Origin: Actinoallomurus iriomotensis
GTDB lineage: Bacteria > Actinomycetota > Actinomycetes > Streptosporangiales > Streptosporangiaceae
Reading direction: 5' to 3'
Assembly: GCF_030269445.1 (NCBI RefSeq)
Contig: NZ_BSTJ01000009.1
Coordinates: 310,001 to 374,000 of the forward strand
DNA length: 64,000 bases
Of this stretch, positions 8,531 to 18,266 are shown piece by piece (within the stretch, counting starts at the first letter, position 1; each line of letters starts with the position of its first letter). The notes beneath the pieces were generated by a model. That model was not told where the DNA came from. It searched no databases and saw only the letters and a list, made by a program, of their open reading frames with translations. The position numbers were made by a program, and so were the translations under genes.

Positions 8531-9406
8531 TCAGGTCAAGTCGCCGGCGCGGGAGAGGCGTTCGGCCTCGGTGACCGGGTCGCCGGTCAGCCGCCGGGCA
8601 CCGGCCGCCCGGGCCGTCGCGGCGTCCGCGCCGCGGCCCCCGAGCACGAGCGGCGCGACGTCGGCCAGCCGCAGCAGGTCGGCCTCCAGCCCGGCGAAGC
8701 GGGCGGGGTCCACGGCCGACAGGGCGATCAGCTGGGGCGGCTCCGCCGTGGCGGTGCGCAGCAGGTCGGGCATTGGCGTGGCGGCGCCCAGGTAGCTGAC
8801 GCGCCAGCCGTTCCGGTACAGGATGACGCCGAAGGCGAGCAGCGGCAGGTCGTGCAGCTCGCCGGGCGCGCAGGCGAGGAGCGCGCGCGGGCCACGACCC
8901 TGGCCCCAGCCGCGGCCGAGCGCGGCGATGCGGGCGCGTAGGACGTTGCTGGCGAAGTGCTCCTGCGCGACGGTGACCTCCCCGCGCTCCCAGCGCTCGC
9001 CCAGCTCGTGGAGGTAGGGCAGCAGGACGTCGCGCAGGACGGTCTCGGCCGTGAAGCCCGCCAGGAGCCGGTCGAGGATCGTTTGTGCCGAGGGTTCGTC
9101 GAACCTTTCGAGCGCCGCGCCGAGCATTCCGTCCATGACCGGAGCGACGGGACCCGGCGGAGGGCCGGTGGCCGGCTCTGCGAGGGCGGCCCGCGCCGCC
9201 TCCGCCGCGGACAGACCATGAGCAAGATGCGCCTGCATGGCGCGGACGCGATGCTCGTCGGCCTCGGAGTAGAGGCGGTAGCCGCCGGTCGACCGCTCGG
9301 GTCGGAGCAAGCCGTACCGGCGCTCCCAGGCGCGCAGGACGTCGGTGCTCACCCCGAGCCGACGACTGAGTTCGCCGATGCGGAGCATCGCCGGCCCAGG
9401 TTCCAT
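8531..9406 (-). CDS. MerR-family regulator with cobalamin-binding-type domain (CarH/LitR-like)
   Basis: The 291-residue protein starts with a MerR winged helix (LRIGELSRRLGVSTDVLRAWERRYGLL), then a four-helix bundle and a B12-binding fold. The light-sensing CarH/LitR hallmark W-x9-EH is exact in WERGEVTVAQEH. The lower-ligand motif E-x-H-x-x-G appears as ELHDLP, so the His is kept and the Gly is Pro. The residue after the Trp is Glu, where Thermus CarH has the light-state His. In the family, AdoCbl makes a DNA-binding tetramer that light breaks. The ATG at 9406 lies six bases after a TACATT -10, giving a leaderless message. No carotenoid genes are nearby. Either a true photoreceptor or a B12-sensing relative is possible. 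Confidence 0.88.
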   Translation of the reverse strand: MEPGPAMLRIGELSRRLGVSTDVLRAWERRYGLLRPERSTGGYRLYSEADEHRVRAMQAHLAHGLSAAEAARAALAEPATGPPPGPVAPVMDGMLGAALERFDEPSAQTILDRLLAGFTAETVLRDVLLPYLHELGERWERGEVTVAQEHFASNVLRARIAALGRGWGQGRGPRALLACAPGELHDLPLLAFGVILYRNGWRVSYLGAATPMPDLLRTATAEPPQLIALSAVDPARFAGLEADLLRLADVAPLVLGGRGADAATARAAGARRLTGDPVTEAERLSRAGDLT

Positions 9407-9412
9407 GCTCCC

Positions 9413-9443
9413 AATGTACAGTCCTTGGACGAACATTTGACAA
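9413..9443 (-). promoter_or_regulatory. Promoter of the CarH-like gene (19-bp spacer)
   Basis: On the minus strand TTGTCA (9438-9443) and TACATT (9413-9418) are separated by 19 bp, and the ATG follows six bases later. A spacer longer than 17 bp is typical of promoters that MerR-family proteins act on. The -35 is shared with the divergent promoter on the other strand. Confidence 0.6.
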
Positions 9444-9465
9444 ACCTCGGACGCGCGCCTAGCGT
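9437..9465 (+). promoter_or_regulatory. Divergent consensus promoter facing away from the CarH-like gene
   Basis: TTGACA (9437-9442), a 17-bp spacer and TAGCGT (9460-9465) form a near-consensus vegetative promoter on the plus strand. Its -35 is the reverse complement of the -35 of the CarH-like gene, so both promoters cannot be occupied at once. There is no conventional gene downstream on this strand. Confidence 0.6.
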
Positions 9466-9470
9466 CACGA

Positions 9471-9630
9471 ATGAGGCCTGAACAGGGGGTTCGCCGACGC
9501 TGATCGTCGCGGCGAGCATCCGGTCGCCGGGGGGCACACCGGGGCCGCGACTCACAGGCACGGCCCACTTGCTGAGGCCTCGCCGGGGGGAACCGGGGGG
9601 GAGGCGGGCGGTGAGAGACCGCCCGCCTTC
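9471..9630 (+). ncRNA. Candidate short transcript between a promoter and an intrinsic terminator
   Basis: Transcription from the promoter at 9437-9465 should begin near 9471 and run into a strong hairpin at 9603-9627 followed by TTCCT, giving an RNA of about 160 nt. An ATG at 9471 opens only a 10-codon frame ending in TGA, so the transcript is either a small RNA, a very short leaderless peptide message or the remnant of a lost gene. This is inferred only from the signals. From about 9630 to 9984 I see no gene on either strand. Confidence 0.35.
9603..9627 (+). terminator. GC-rich hairpin terminator
   Basis: GGCGGGCGGT and ACCGCCCGCC form a perfect 10-bp stem around the loop GAGAG, followed by TTCCT on the plus strand. 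It could end the short plus-strand transcript. It lies about 360 bp beyond the STAS gene on the other strand, too far to be its main terminator. Confidence 0.6.
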
Positions 9631-9984
9631 CTACCACCGAGACCACGCCCTGACCGCGTCCACAACAGCGCCCCGGAGCGGTCAGGGTGTCCCCGACAAT
9701 CTTCACAGCGATGCACGCACGGATTTACGCCGGCGACTCCGTGCGGCGCCCGGCACGTCGCCTCCTGCAAGGCGCGACCTCGGCCGAGGGCAGCCCATTC
9801 CCGGACCCAGGGCCGCCTACCTCGCCGGCCGGGGCCGCGTCCAAAGCGGCGGGAGACTGGCCGCGACAGCCGGGCATTGTGACCAGGCGGGGGCTCCCCC
9901 CTACCGCGCGGACGGGCGCGGTGCCCCCGGCCCCGCCTGGCCACCGAAGAACGACCGGTGTCGGCGGTCCCGACCAGAGCCGAA

Positions 9985-10341
9985 TCAGGTCGCGGCCAGC
10001 GCCGCGTCCACGTCGTCGTACATCGGAAGGCGCTGCGCCAGGCCGGTGATCCACAGGACGCGCGCGGTGGTGTACTGGGCGCCCGCCAATGCGAGCATGC
10101 CGTCCTCGGTGGACGAGAGGCGCTTCCAGTACGACACGACGGTGCTGAGGGCACTCGTGTCGATGAAGCTCAGGCCCGACAGATCAAGGATGATCTTGCG
10201 ACCGTGCTCTCGGATGACACGGTCCAGATGGGCGGTGAACTGGGTACGGCTGATGATGTCCAGCTCGCCCTTCACCGCGACGACCGTACGGTCGCCATGG
10301 CGAGTGGAGCTGAGTTCGAGCGCTGCCACGGTGACCTCCAC
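9985..10341 (-). CDS. STAS-domain anti-sigma factor antagonist (RsbV/SpoIIAA-like)
   Basis: This 118-residue protein is a single STAS domain (VVAVKGELDIISRTQFTAHL...KIILDLSGLSFIDTSALS). The Ser/Thr in FIDTSALS is at the position that is phosphorylated by an RsbW-type kinase. In the family, the unphosphorylated form frees a sigma factor by binding the kinase. The RsbW-like gene lies just upstream in the same direction, 26 bp away, so the two form a switch pair. No sigma factor gene is adjacent. Confidence 0.9.
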   Translation of the reverse strand: MEVTVAALELSSTRHGDRTVVAVKGELDIISRTQFTAHLDRVIREHGRKIILDLSGLSFIDTSALSTVVSYWKRLSSTEDGMLALAGAQYTTARVLWITGLAQRLPMYDDVDAALAAT

Positions 10342-10367
10342 GGAAACTCAGGACGCCACCGTATCGG

Positions 10368-10829
10368 TCATGCGTAACGCGGTGGGAGGGGCATCTCAAG
10401 TCGAACGGTCGTGCCGCGCTCACCTGCGATGATGTGAACGGCCGAACAGATCTGGCGGGTCACCCACAGACCCATGCCGCCTTCCGCGTCCGAGGACGGG
10501 GGCGCATCGCCCGCGTCCGAGGGCACCCAGTGACCCTGGTCGCGCACCTCCGCGTACACGCGCCCGTTCGACGCCCACATGCGCAGCTCGGCATCGGGGG
10601 ATCCGTGCCGGACGCCGTTCGTGGCGATCTCGTTCACGGCGATCACCAGGTCGCCGACCGACTCTTCGTCGAGTCCGCACTTACGGGCGTGCGCGGCGAC
10701 GAACCGCCGCACCCCGGGTAGATGGTCCACGGTGAAATGCATCTCGTCTACCTGATCCCCCGTCTCTTCCGGCATGGGCTGGCGGTGCCGCATGGCGGTG
10801 TACGGGAGTTCCATGCGAAGAGTGACCAC
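10368..10829 (-). CDS. RsbW-like anti-sigma factor / serine kinase (HATPase_c_2)
   Basis: This 153-residue protein carries a GHKL ATPase fold with an N-box VNEIATNGVRHG, a G1 box RDQGHW and a G2 box GGMGLWVTRQIC. This is the RsbW/SpoIIAB-type kinase domain without a receptor part. It should phosphorylate the STAS partner encoded directly downstream and may bind a sigma factor. GTG at 10829 is used, preceded by GGACAAG. An internal ATG at about residue 6 is an alternative. The 372 bp upstream (10830-11201) hold its promoter region and the terminator of the FHA operon. I see no further gene there. Confidence 0.88.
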   Translation of the reverse strand: MVTLRMELPYTAMRHRQPMPEETGDQVDEMHFTVDHLPGVRRFVAAHARKCGLDEESVGDLVIAVNEIATNGVRHGSPDAELRMWASNGRVYAEVRDQGHWVPSDAGDAPPSSDAEGGMGLWVTRQICSAVHIIAGERGTTVRLEMPLPPRYA

Positions 10830-11158
10830 CTTGTCCCACCTTGCTCATCAGTCGCACGATCAGGCTGCCGTCCTGCTTGTCGTCGTCCGTCGCAGTGCTA
10901 CGTGGGGTGTCGTACCCATTTGCCGGGCTTTGTTGCATCTTTGTGAGCAAGCCGACGGACTCGATACGTGTTCGGTATGTCAGAGCGGGGTGGATCGCGG
11001 ACGCTCGCCCGTGTGGGGGGCCGGATTCACCGTACGACGGAAGGCCTCGCGCCGCAGCGGAAGCGACAGTCTGATCTTGACTTTGCCCAGGTCGCCGAGG
11101 CGCTCTGGTGAGGCCGAGAGAAGGCGGACCGGGCGGCCGTGATTCGTTCGCCCGGTGG

Positions 11159-11187
11159 CCCTGGCGACCCGGCCGGGGTCGCCAGGG
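11159..11187 (-). terminator. Hairpin terminator after the AAA+/radical-SAM/FHA operon
   Basis: CCCTGGCGACC and GGTCGCCAGGG form an 11-bp perfect stem around a 7-base GC-rich loop, 15 bp beyond the stop of the FHA gene. Confidence 0.7.
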
Positions 11188-11201
11188 AACCTTCGCGAAG
11201 G

Positions 11202-12344
11202 TCAGCGTCCGACGCGTACCTGGCCGCGCGCGTCGGCCGCGAGGCGCAGCGAGTCGCCGTCGCGCAGCGACGTCTGCTCGCCCGGCTGCAGCCGGCGGTC
11301 GTTGACGAACGTGCCGTTCGTGGACCTTTCGTCGCGCACCCACGGCTGGCCGCTGTTGTCGATGCCGAGCGTCGCGTGCCGGCGTGAGACGTTGTCGAAG
11401 CGGGAGAACGTGCTGGCCACCGGCGAATGCACCGGGTCACGGCCGAGCACCAGCTCCTGGCCCGGCTGGACCTGCAGGTCGCCCGACGAGAACGTCACCG
11501 TGACGTTCACCTGCTGGGGACCGCCGGCACCTCCGCCGCCCTGGTCGTGCAGCGGGCGCAGGCACTGGACGCAGACCGGGTTGCCCACGTCGGGGATCTC
11601 GGCGCCGCAGTGCGGGCAGAACGGCGTGAACGCCGCCGTCGACTCGCCGCCGGAACCGGTCATCGTGGGCTCGCGCGGCGGCGGGGGCACGTGCGGAGCG
11701 CTCGGCGAACCGTAGCCGCCGGTGTTGTAGCCCTGCTGTTGCTGGGGCTGCTGCTGGTACGGCGGCTGCTGCTGTCCGTAGCCCTGGTCCTGGTGCTGTT
11801 GCCCGTAGCCCTGGTCCTGGTGCTGCGGGGAGTAGCCCTGGTCCTGCTGCGGGGGCGGGTAGCCGCCCTGGTCGTGCTGTGGCGGGTAACCGTGCTGCTG
11901 GGGGGGCGGATACCCCTGCTGCTGCCGGTCCTGCTGCGGTGGGTACCCCTGGTCCTGCGGCGGCGGGTAGCCGCCCTGCCGCTGCTGGTCGTGGGGCGGA
12001 GGGTAGCCGCCCTGGTCGTGCTGGGGCGGGTAACCGCCCTGATCGTGCTGCGGCGGGTACCCCTGCTGCTGGGGCGGGTAGCCGCCCTGCTGCCGGTCCT
12101 GCTGGGGGTAGCCCTGCTGTGGGGGGTACTGCTGATAGGGCTGTTGATCGTGACCCTGGTACCCCTGCTGCTGAGCGTAGGGAGACTGGTCCTGTGGCGG
12201 ATACCCGTGCTGCTGGTCCTGCTGTGGTGGGTACCCCTGCTGCTGAGGTGCCTCGCGCCTGGCGAGGTTGGCTCCGCAGTTGATACAGATCAAGTCTCCC
12301 TGTCGTACCGGAGCGGCACAGACCGGGCATGTCAGGGACGCCAT
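11202..12344 (-). CDS. Double zinc-ribbon protein with Q/G/Y/P-rich linker and C-terminal FHA domain
   Basis: The 380-residue protein begins with a zinc ribbon (Cys 6, 9, 20 and 23: CPVC...CINC). A low-complexity stretch of about 200 residues follows, built on QGYPPQ-type repeats. A second zinc ribbon (FCPHC...CVQC) comes next, then an FHA domain with the phosphothreonine-binding residues in [16 protein letters not shown] and [13 protein letters not shown] domains bind pThr peptides made by Ser/Thr kinases. The disordered repeat linker resembles those of condensate-forming or adaptor proteins. It overlaps the radical-SAM gene by 13 bp and is the last gene of the operon. Its role is probably that of a phospho-dependent adaptor for the AAA+ ATPase (inference). 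Confidence 0.88.
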   Translation of the reverse strand: MASLTCPVCAAPVRQGDLICINCGANLARREAPQQQGYPPQQDQQHGYPPQDQSPYAQQQGYQGHDQQPYQQYPPQQGYPQQDRQQGGYPPQQQGYPPQHDQGGYPPQHDQGGYPPPHDQQRQGGYPPPQDQGYPPQQDRQQQGYPPPQQHGYPPQHDQGGYPPPQQDQGYSPQHQDQGYGQQHQDQGYGQQQPPYQQQPQQQQGYNTGGYGSPSAPHVPPPPREPTMTGSGGESTAAFTPFCPHCGAEIPDVGNPVCVQCLRPLHDQGGGGAGGPQQVNVTVTFSSGDLQVQPGQELVLGRDPVHSPVASTFSRFDNVSRRHATLGIDNSGQPWVRDERSTNGTFVNDRRLQPGEQTSLRDGDSLRLAADARGQVRVGR

Positions 12345-12982
12345 GACACCTCCCCGCCGTGGACTCCGGAGAGCGAGAGTCGCTCTGTCAGCCGCTCCAT
12401 GTCGCCCCTCCGTGGAATCCCGATGTAGTAAACACGATCGGCTTCAACCGATATCTGCATGTGCGGCCGCGTTTCGCCGCCCTCCGCGTCACCATAGCGT
12501 TTCCTGCCTAGCTCACTAACAGGGATGATGCGCTGATTGGCCGAACCACGCCAGAGGTGTCCGGAGTCTGGGGAGTTCAGGCGGTCGATGTACGGCCCCG
12601 TGACCACGGCGTCGCACAGCGCGAGAAGTTCGCGCGACCACGCGGAACCGCGCAACCGTGACGATGCGTATCCGCTGTACACCAGAACGTCCACCTCTGG
12701 TGGTGCCCAGGCGCGGATTCCGAGGAGTAGCTCGCGCAACGCCTCCGGCTGCTGGAACGGCTCTCCCCCGGAGATCGTCACGCCGTCCACCCGGTCGAGC
12801 GACCTGAGCCAGCCGAGCACGGCCGGAACCGGGATCGCGGTGTCCGGGTCGGCGTCCCAGGTGTCGCGTGACAGGCAGCCGGGGCAGTGCAGCGTGCAGC
12901 CCTGGGTCCAGATCCCCGCCCGTCGCCCGGGCCCGAGCGTCGTCACCGGGTAGTGCGCCTTGGCGAGCAGCAGCTCGCTCAT
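12332..12982 (-). CDS. NrdG-like radical-SAM / 4Fe-4S single-cluster protein
   Basis: This 216-residue protein has the radical-SAM cluster motif C-x3-C-x2-C at Cys 29, 33 and 36 (CTLHCPGC) and the SAM-binding SGGEPFQQP motif, as in anaerobic ribonucleotide reductase activases. No nrdD gene is present, and the neighbours are an AAA+ ATPase (10 bp upstream) and the FHA protein (13-bp overlap), so it is unlikely to be a classical NrdG. In similar small actinobacterial proteins the target is unknown. The tight coupling indicates that it acts together with the ATPase and the FHA protein. Confidence 0.85.
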   Translation of the reverse strand: MSELLLAKAHYPVTTLGPGRRAGIWTQGCTLHCPGCLSRDTWDADPDTAIPVPAVLGWLRSLDRVDGVTISGGEPFQQPEALRELLLGIRAWAPPEVDVLVYSGYASSRLRGSAWSRELLALCDAVVTGPYIDRLNSPDSGHLWRGSANQRIIPVSELGRKRYGDAEGGETRPHMQISVEADRVYYIGIPRRGDMERLTERLSLSGVHGGEVSWRP

Positions 12983-12992
12983 GCTCGCCCTT

Positions 12993-14804
<1,812 letters not shown>

Positions 14805-14847
14805 CTGATGAAGCGTAACCGCAACACGGTCGGGTTTTGGAAGGACG

Positions 14848-14888
14848 ACGACCGCGTGACCACCCGGCGCGGGCGGTCACGCGGTCGT
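14848..14888 (-). terminator. 14-bp-stem hairpin terminator
   Basis: ACGACCGCGTGACC (14848-14861) pairs perfectly with GGTCACGCGGTCGT (14875-14888). It follows the lipoprotein gene on the minus strand and separates it from the AAA+ operon. Confidence 0.72.
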
Positions 14889-14903
14889 GGCCGTAAGCGG
14901 TCG

Positions 14904-15488
14904 TCAGCCGCCGATCATGTTGCTGGGGACGTTCTTGTCCTTGAATCCGGCGCCGGCGCTGCCGGCCGTGCTCCGGGTCTGCTCCAGCGCGCCCGAGGCG
15001 GCGCCGATCGCCGACGGGTCGGCGTTGCCGCCCCTGAGCTTGTCGACGGCGCTCTTCATCACGTTGCTGAGGTTCTGCAGGGGGGCGGACAGCGTCCTGC
15101 ACAGCATCGGGTCGGCCTGGACGTTCGCCTTGGCCCGGCGCAACTGGTCGAGGACGAACAGGCCGGCCGCCGCTGCCTTGACGATCGCCCGCTTGTGGCC
15201 CTTGGCGTCGCTCTTGAACGCGCCGCTGCGGTACGGGTCGTAGATGTAGCGCTTGAACGCGCCCGCCGCGAGGCCCGCGTTGGCGATGAAGCGGGTCTTG
15301 GCGAGCTTACGGGTCTTGCCGGTCGGGCACGCGGTCGGTGTCGCCGTGGCCGTCGGCGCGTTGCCGGGAGCAGCCGGGGCCCCGACGCTGGGCGCCGCAC
15401 CCTGGGCGGTCTCCTTTGCTTTGGTGTTGCTGCACCCGGCTAGCGCGAGCAGGATGATCGGAATGATGACGAATGTTTTCCGGAGCAT
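14904..15488 (-). CDS. Putative lipoprotein, helical, unknown function
   Basis: The ATG at 15488, preceded by GGGGGAAG, opens a lipoprotein signal MLRKTFVIIPIILLALAGC with lipobox LAGC. An Ala/Pro/Thr-rich linker follows, then a mostly helical domain with two Cys (CPTG and LCRTL). I do not recognise the family. It is transcribed away from a second lipoprotein gene across a 166-bp divergent promoter region, and it has its own terminator ahead of the AAA+ operon. The in-frame extension upstream to 15557 is not supported. Confidence 0.8.
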   Translation of the reverse strand: MLRKTFVIIPIILLALAGCSNTKAKETAQGAAPSVGAPAAPGNAPTATATPTACPTGKTRKLAKTRFIANAGLAAGAFKRYIYDPYRSGAFKSDAKGHKRAIVKAAAAGLFVLDQLRRAKANVQADPMLCRTLSAPLQNLSNVMKSAVDKLRGGNADPSAIGAASGALEQTRSTAGSAGAGFKDKNVPSNMIGG

Positions 15489-15654
15489 TGAGCTTCCCCC
15501 GATACAATGCCACTGTTTCGGACAATTCCTCTGCGGGTTTACGAGCGTCGGCCGCATCGCTCTTCTTTTTTACCCTGTGGAAGGCCCTTGGGGTTAATTC
15601 CAACGAATGATTTGCGCAGCGTGCCGGGCCAATAGTGCGCTATCGTCATTCGGT

Positions 15655-16365
15655 ATGACATCGCGGAGACTGATCGTCGTTGCGGCGTTCCTGTCCCTGG
15701 CTTCGGCCGCGGGCTGCGGCGGAGGTGGCGGCGGCCGTGCCGGGGGTGGTTCCACTCCGTCCTATGCCGCGCCCGTGCCGGGCTCCTACAACGCCGACCA
15801 GCTCACCCAGGCGTTGCTCACCGACATTCCCGGATACGTCCGATCGGGCGCGCCTCAATGGGGCGAATACGGATCGCTCGCCGCCATCCAGAATCTCAAC
15901 CAAATGCAGCAGGCGGTCAAACTCGACAAACCGCAGTGCGCGTCGTCGACGCGCGCCGTGTCGCAGGAAAAGGCGGTGCAGACCGCGCCTTCGGCCCTCG
16001 TGGCGTTCGCCCAGGGCAACAAGCAGAGCGTCACCGAGACGCTGATGGCGGTCGGGCCCGACGTCGCCGCCCGGCAGGTGAAGGTCAGCGTCCCGGCGGA
16101 CTGCCGCAGCTTCCGCGTGAAGGTCGGTGGCGCCTGGGTCACCGACACGATCTACGAGCCGACGGGCACGCGCATCGGCGAAGGCTCGCGGACGGCGGGG
16201 ATCCTCACGTCCTCCGGCGTCACGAGCGTCCGTACGTGGTTCGTCGTGTTGCGCTCACGCGGTTACCTCGCGACGATCACCTTGTACGGCCCGGGTGCCA
16301 CCCGGGTCCAGGCCGAGGGGTTCGCGCGCCAGGCCTACCAGCAGGCGGAGCGGATTCTGCCCTAG
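15655..16365 (+). CDS. Putative lipoprotein or secreted protein
   Basis: The 236-residue protein has a signal sequence (TSRRLIVVAAFLSLASAAGC) ending in a lipobox-like AAGC, then a Gly-rich stretch and a folded domain with two Cys (QCASS, DCRSF) and a long beta-rich C-terminus. It resembles small actinobacterial sensor-type lipoproteins, with no named family recognised. A TATCGT hexamer lies eight bases before the ATG with no ribosome-binding site. Downstream on the same strand follow the NfeD-like and flotillin genes, so it may be the first gene of that operon (30-bp gap). Confidence 0.78.
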   Translation: MTSRRLIVVAAFLSLASAAGCGGGGGGRAGGGSTPSYAAPVPGSYNADQLTQALLTDIPGYVRSGAPQWGEYGSLAAIQNLNQMQQAVKLDKPQCASSTRAVSQEKAVQTAPSALVAFAQGNKQSVTETLMAVGPDVAARQVKVSVPADCRSFRVKVGGAWVTDTIYEPTGTRIGEGSRTAGILTSSGVTSVRTWFVVLRSRGYLATITLYGPGATRVQAEGFARQAYQQAERILP

Positions 16366-16395
16366 AGGGTGTGCGCGCGGGCGAAGGAGGACGCC

Positions 16396-16596
16396 GTGGT
16401 CGGCAGGCAGGGCCGGGTCACCGGCAAGATCGGACCGGGCCTTGTCGGCGAGGTGATGATCCCGATCAGGGGCGGCGTCGAGGCGTTTTATGCCTATTCG
16501 GCCATCCAGGGGGAGGAGATTCCGGTGGGATCTCTCGTCGTGGTGATGGATTATCACCCACCGCGAACCGTTTACGTCTCCTCTGCGTCTATTTGA
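16396..16596 (+). CDS. NfeD-like OB-fold protein
   Basis: This 66-residue protein is a single NfeD-type OB fold: GRQGRVTGKIGPGLVGEV, then YSAIQGEEIPVGSLVVVM. NfeD domains are encoded next to flotillins or stomatins, and here the flotillin gene begins 31 bp downstream. The GTG at 16396 is chosen because AAGGAGG lies five bases before it; the frame could be extended to a GTG at 16369 but without such a signal. It has no membrane segment, unlike full-length NfeD, so it is a soluble partner of the flotillin on the inner face of the membrane (inference). Confidence 0.78.
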   Translation: MVGRQGRVTGKIGPGLVGEVMIPIRGGVEAFYAYSAIQGEEIPVGSLVVVMDYHPPRTVYVSSASI

Positions 16597-16627
16597 CGTC
16601 ACCATCCCTGCTGTCCGAGGAGGAACG

Positions 16628-17932
16628 ATGCCGATAGTCGCCGTGGCGATCGGCGCCGTCGTCGCGATCATTGTTCTGATCATCATCTTCAAGGCGATCT
16701 GGCGCGTCGCCGAGCCGAACGAGGCACTCATCATCTCCGGCTTGGGGGCGAAGGCGCACAACCGGGACACCGCGGAGAGTCTGGGCTTCAAGATCACCAC
16801 GGGCAAGGGCACGATGGTGCTTCCCGGGTTCCAGACCTGCCGCCGTCTCTCCCTCGACACGCGGGTCTCCGGCCTGGAGGTCACCTGCGTGACGTCGCAG
16901 GGCATCAAGGTGCACGTCCGAGGCGTGGTGATCTACAAGGTCGGTGACGACTTCTCCTCGATCGCCAACGCCGCGCGGCGGTTCCTCGACCAGCAGAAGA
17001 TGATGGACGACAAGACCCACCAGCTCTTCGCCGGTCACCTGCGCTCGATCGTCGGCAACCTGACCGTCGAGGACCTCCTCCGCGACCGCGACCGGCTCAC
17101 CAACCAGGTGCGCACCTCGTCCGCGGACGAGATGGGCAAGCTCGGTCTGGTGGTCGACTCGCTGCAGATTCAGGACATCGAGGACGAGGTCGGCTACATC
17201 GACAACCTCGGCAAGCCGAACTCCGCCGCCGTCGCCTCCGCCGCCCGCATCGCCGAGGCCCAGCGCAACCAGGAGGCCACCCAGGCCGAGCAGATGGCCG
17301 AGCAGGCCAACTCCGCGCAGATCCGCGACACCGAGATCAAGAAGCGCGAGTACCAGGGCCAGGTCGACCAGGCCGCCGCCGAGGCCCGCCAGCAGGTCAT
17401 CATGAAGGAGACCAAGAACGCCGAGCTGGAGGCCGACCGCCGCGAGAAGGCCCTGGAGGCCGAGGTCCGCAAGCCGGCCGACGCGAAGGCGTACGAGCGG
17501 GTCACCCTCGCCGAGGCCGAACGCCGCGCGGCCGTGGCCCAGGCCCAGGCCGAGGCCGAGGCCACGAAGATCAACGGTCAGGCCGAGGCCGAGGCGACCC
17601 GCATGAAGGGCATCGCCGAGGCCGAGGCGATCAAGGCGCGGGCCGACGCTCTCGCCGAGAACCAGGAGGCGGTCATCGCCCAGCAGCTCGCCGAGCGCTG
17701 GCCGGAGATCGTCCAGGCCGGGGCGGGCGTCTTCGGCAACGTCGACAACATGGTCGTGCTCAACGGCGCCGAGGGCGTCGAGGACATGCTCGCCAAGGCG
17801 CTCACGCTCGGCGGCACCGGCCTGGGCGTCGCCCGGCAGCTCCTGTCCACCATGAACGGCCAGCGGTCCGCGGACGCCCCGGCGAGCAACGGCAAGCTCG
17901 TCCCGGTCGACCCGGACCCCGAGAAGAAGTAA
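16628..17932 (+). CDS. Flotillin-family SPFH protein
   Basis: This 434-residue protein has an N-terminal membrane helix (about 3-25), an SPFH/band-7 domain (about 30-190) and a long coiled coil rich in EAEA repeats (about 200-350), then a C-terminal region ending in NGKLVPVDPDPEKK. This is the order found in FloT/FloA scaffolds of functional membrane microdomains. Its ATG follows GAGGAGGAACG. The NfeD-like gene just upstream matches the usual YuaF/FloT pairing. The strong hairpin at 17946 ends the unit. It may anchor other membrane proteins such as the two neighbouring lipoproteins (inference). Confidence 0.94.
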   Translation: MPIVAVAIGAVVAIIVLIIIFKAIWRVAEPNEALIISGLGAKAHNRDTAESLGFKITTGKGTMVLPGFQTCRRLSLDTRVSGLEVTCVTSQGIKVHVRGVVIYKVGDDFSSIANAARRFLDQQKMMDDKTHQLFAGHLRSIVGNLTVEDLLRDRDRLTNQVRTSSADEMGKLGLVVDSLQIQDIEDEVGYIDNLGKPNSAAVASAARIAEAQRNQEATQAEQMAEQANSAQIRDTEIKKREYQGQVDQAAAEARQQVIMKETKNAELEADRREKALEAEVRKPADAKAYERVTLAEAERRAAVAQAQAEAEATKINGQAEAEATRMKGIAEAEAIKARADALAENQEAVIAQQLAERWPEIVQAGAGVFGNVDNMVVLNGAEGVEDMLAKALTLGGTGLGVARQLLSTMNGQRSADAPASNGKLVPVDPDPEKK

Positions 17933-17945
17933 CCCTTCGCGACCA

Positions 17946-17971
17946 GGGCCCGGAGCACACACTCCGGGCCC
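17946..17971 (+). terminator. Intrinsic terminator after flotillin
   Basis: GGGCCCGGAG and CTCCGGGCCC form a perfect 10-bp stem with loop CACACA, 13 bp after the stop codon. Confidence 0.85.
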
Positions 17972-18010
17972 TTCGCATACCCATGAGCGGCGCGGCCGGC
18001 CGAGATCCCC

Positions 18011-18085
18011 CGTCCGCGGAGTCCCCGTCCGCGGAGTCCTCGTCCGCAGGGTCCTCGTCCGCAGGGTCCTCGTCCGCAGGGTCCC
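18011..18085. repeat. Five tandem 15-bp repeats
   Basis: Five units of the type CGTCCGCRGRGTCCY lie head to tail in the non-coding stretch between the flotillin and Nudix genes. The first two share CGGAG and the last three share CAGGG, so the array grew stepwise. Apart from this array and the terminator, 17933-18266 holds the promoter of the next gene. Confidence 0.9.
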
Positions 18086-18266
18086 CGCCCGCCCTGGGGG
18101 CCGACCCCAATTCCATCGTCCAGTGGCCCGGGGATTCGCGGCAAGGCCCGCCGTACGGCTGTGGATAACAGACCGCGCCGGCTGGGCGGTTGGGGATGAC
18201 AGGCCCGGCCGGCCGTGTCGCGCGGCTGGACGGCGGGCGCATGTGGCAGGCGCTAACGTGCGGAAT

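Noticed and set aside
9552-10154. 200-codon minus-strand frame overlapping the STAS gene end
   Set aside because: It overlaps the STAS gene in another frame and has no recognisable features.
11740-12250. CRISPR-like repetitive stretch
   Set aside because: Repeats are short, contiguous and in frame with a protein; no spacer structure.
11427-12428. Leu/Val/Arg-rich frame antisense to the FHA protein
   Set aside because: It only mirrors the QGYPP repeats; no independent start signal.
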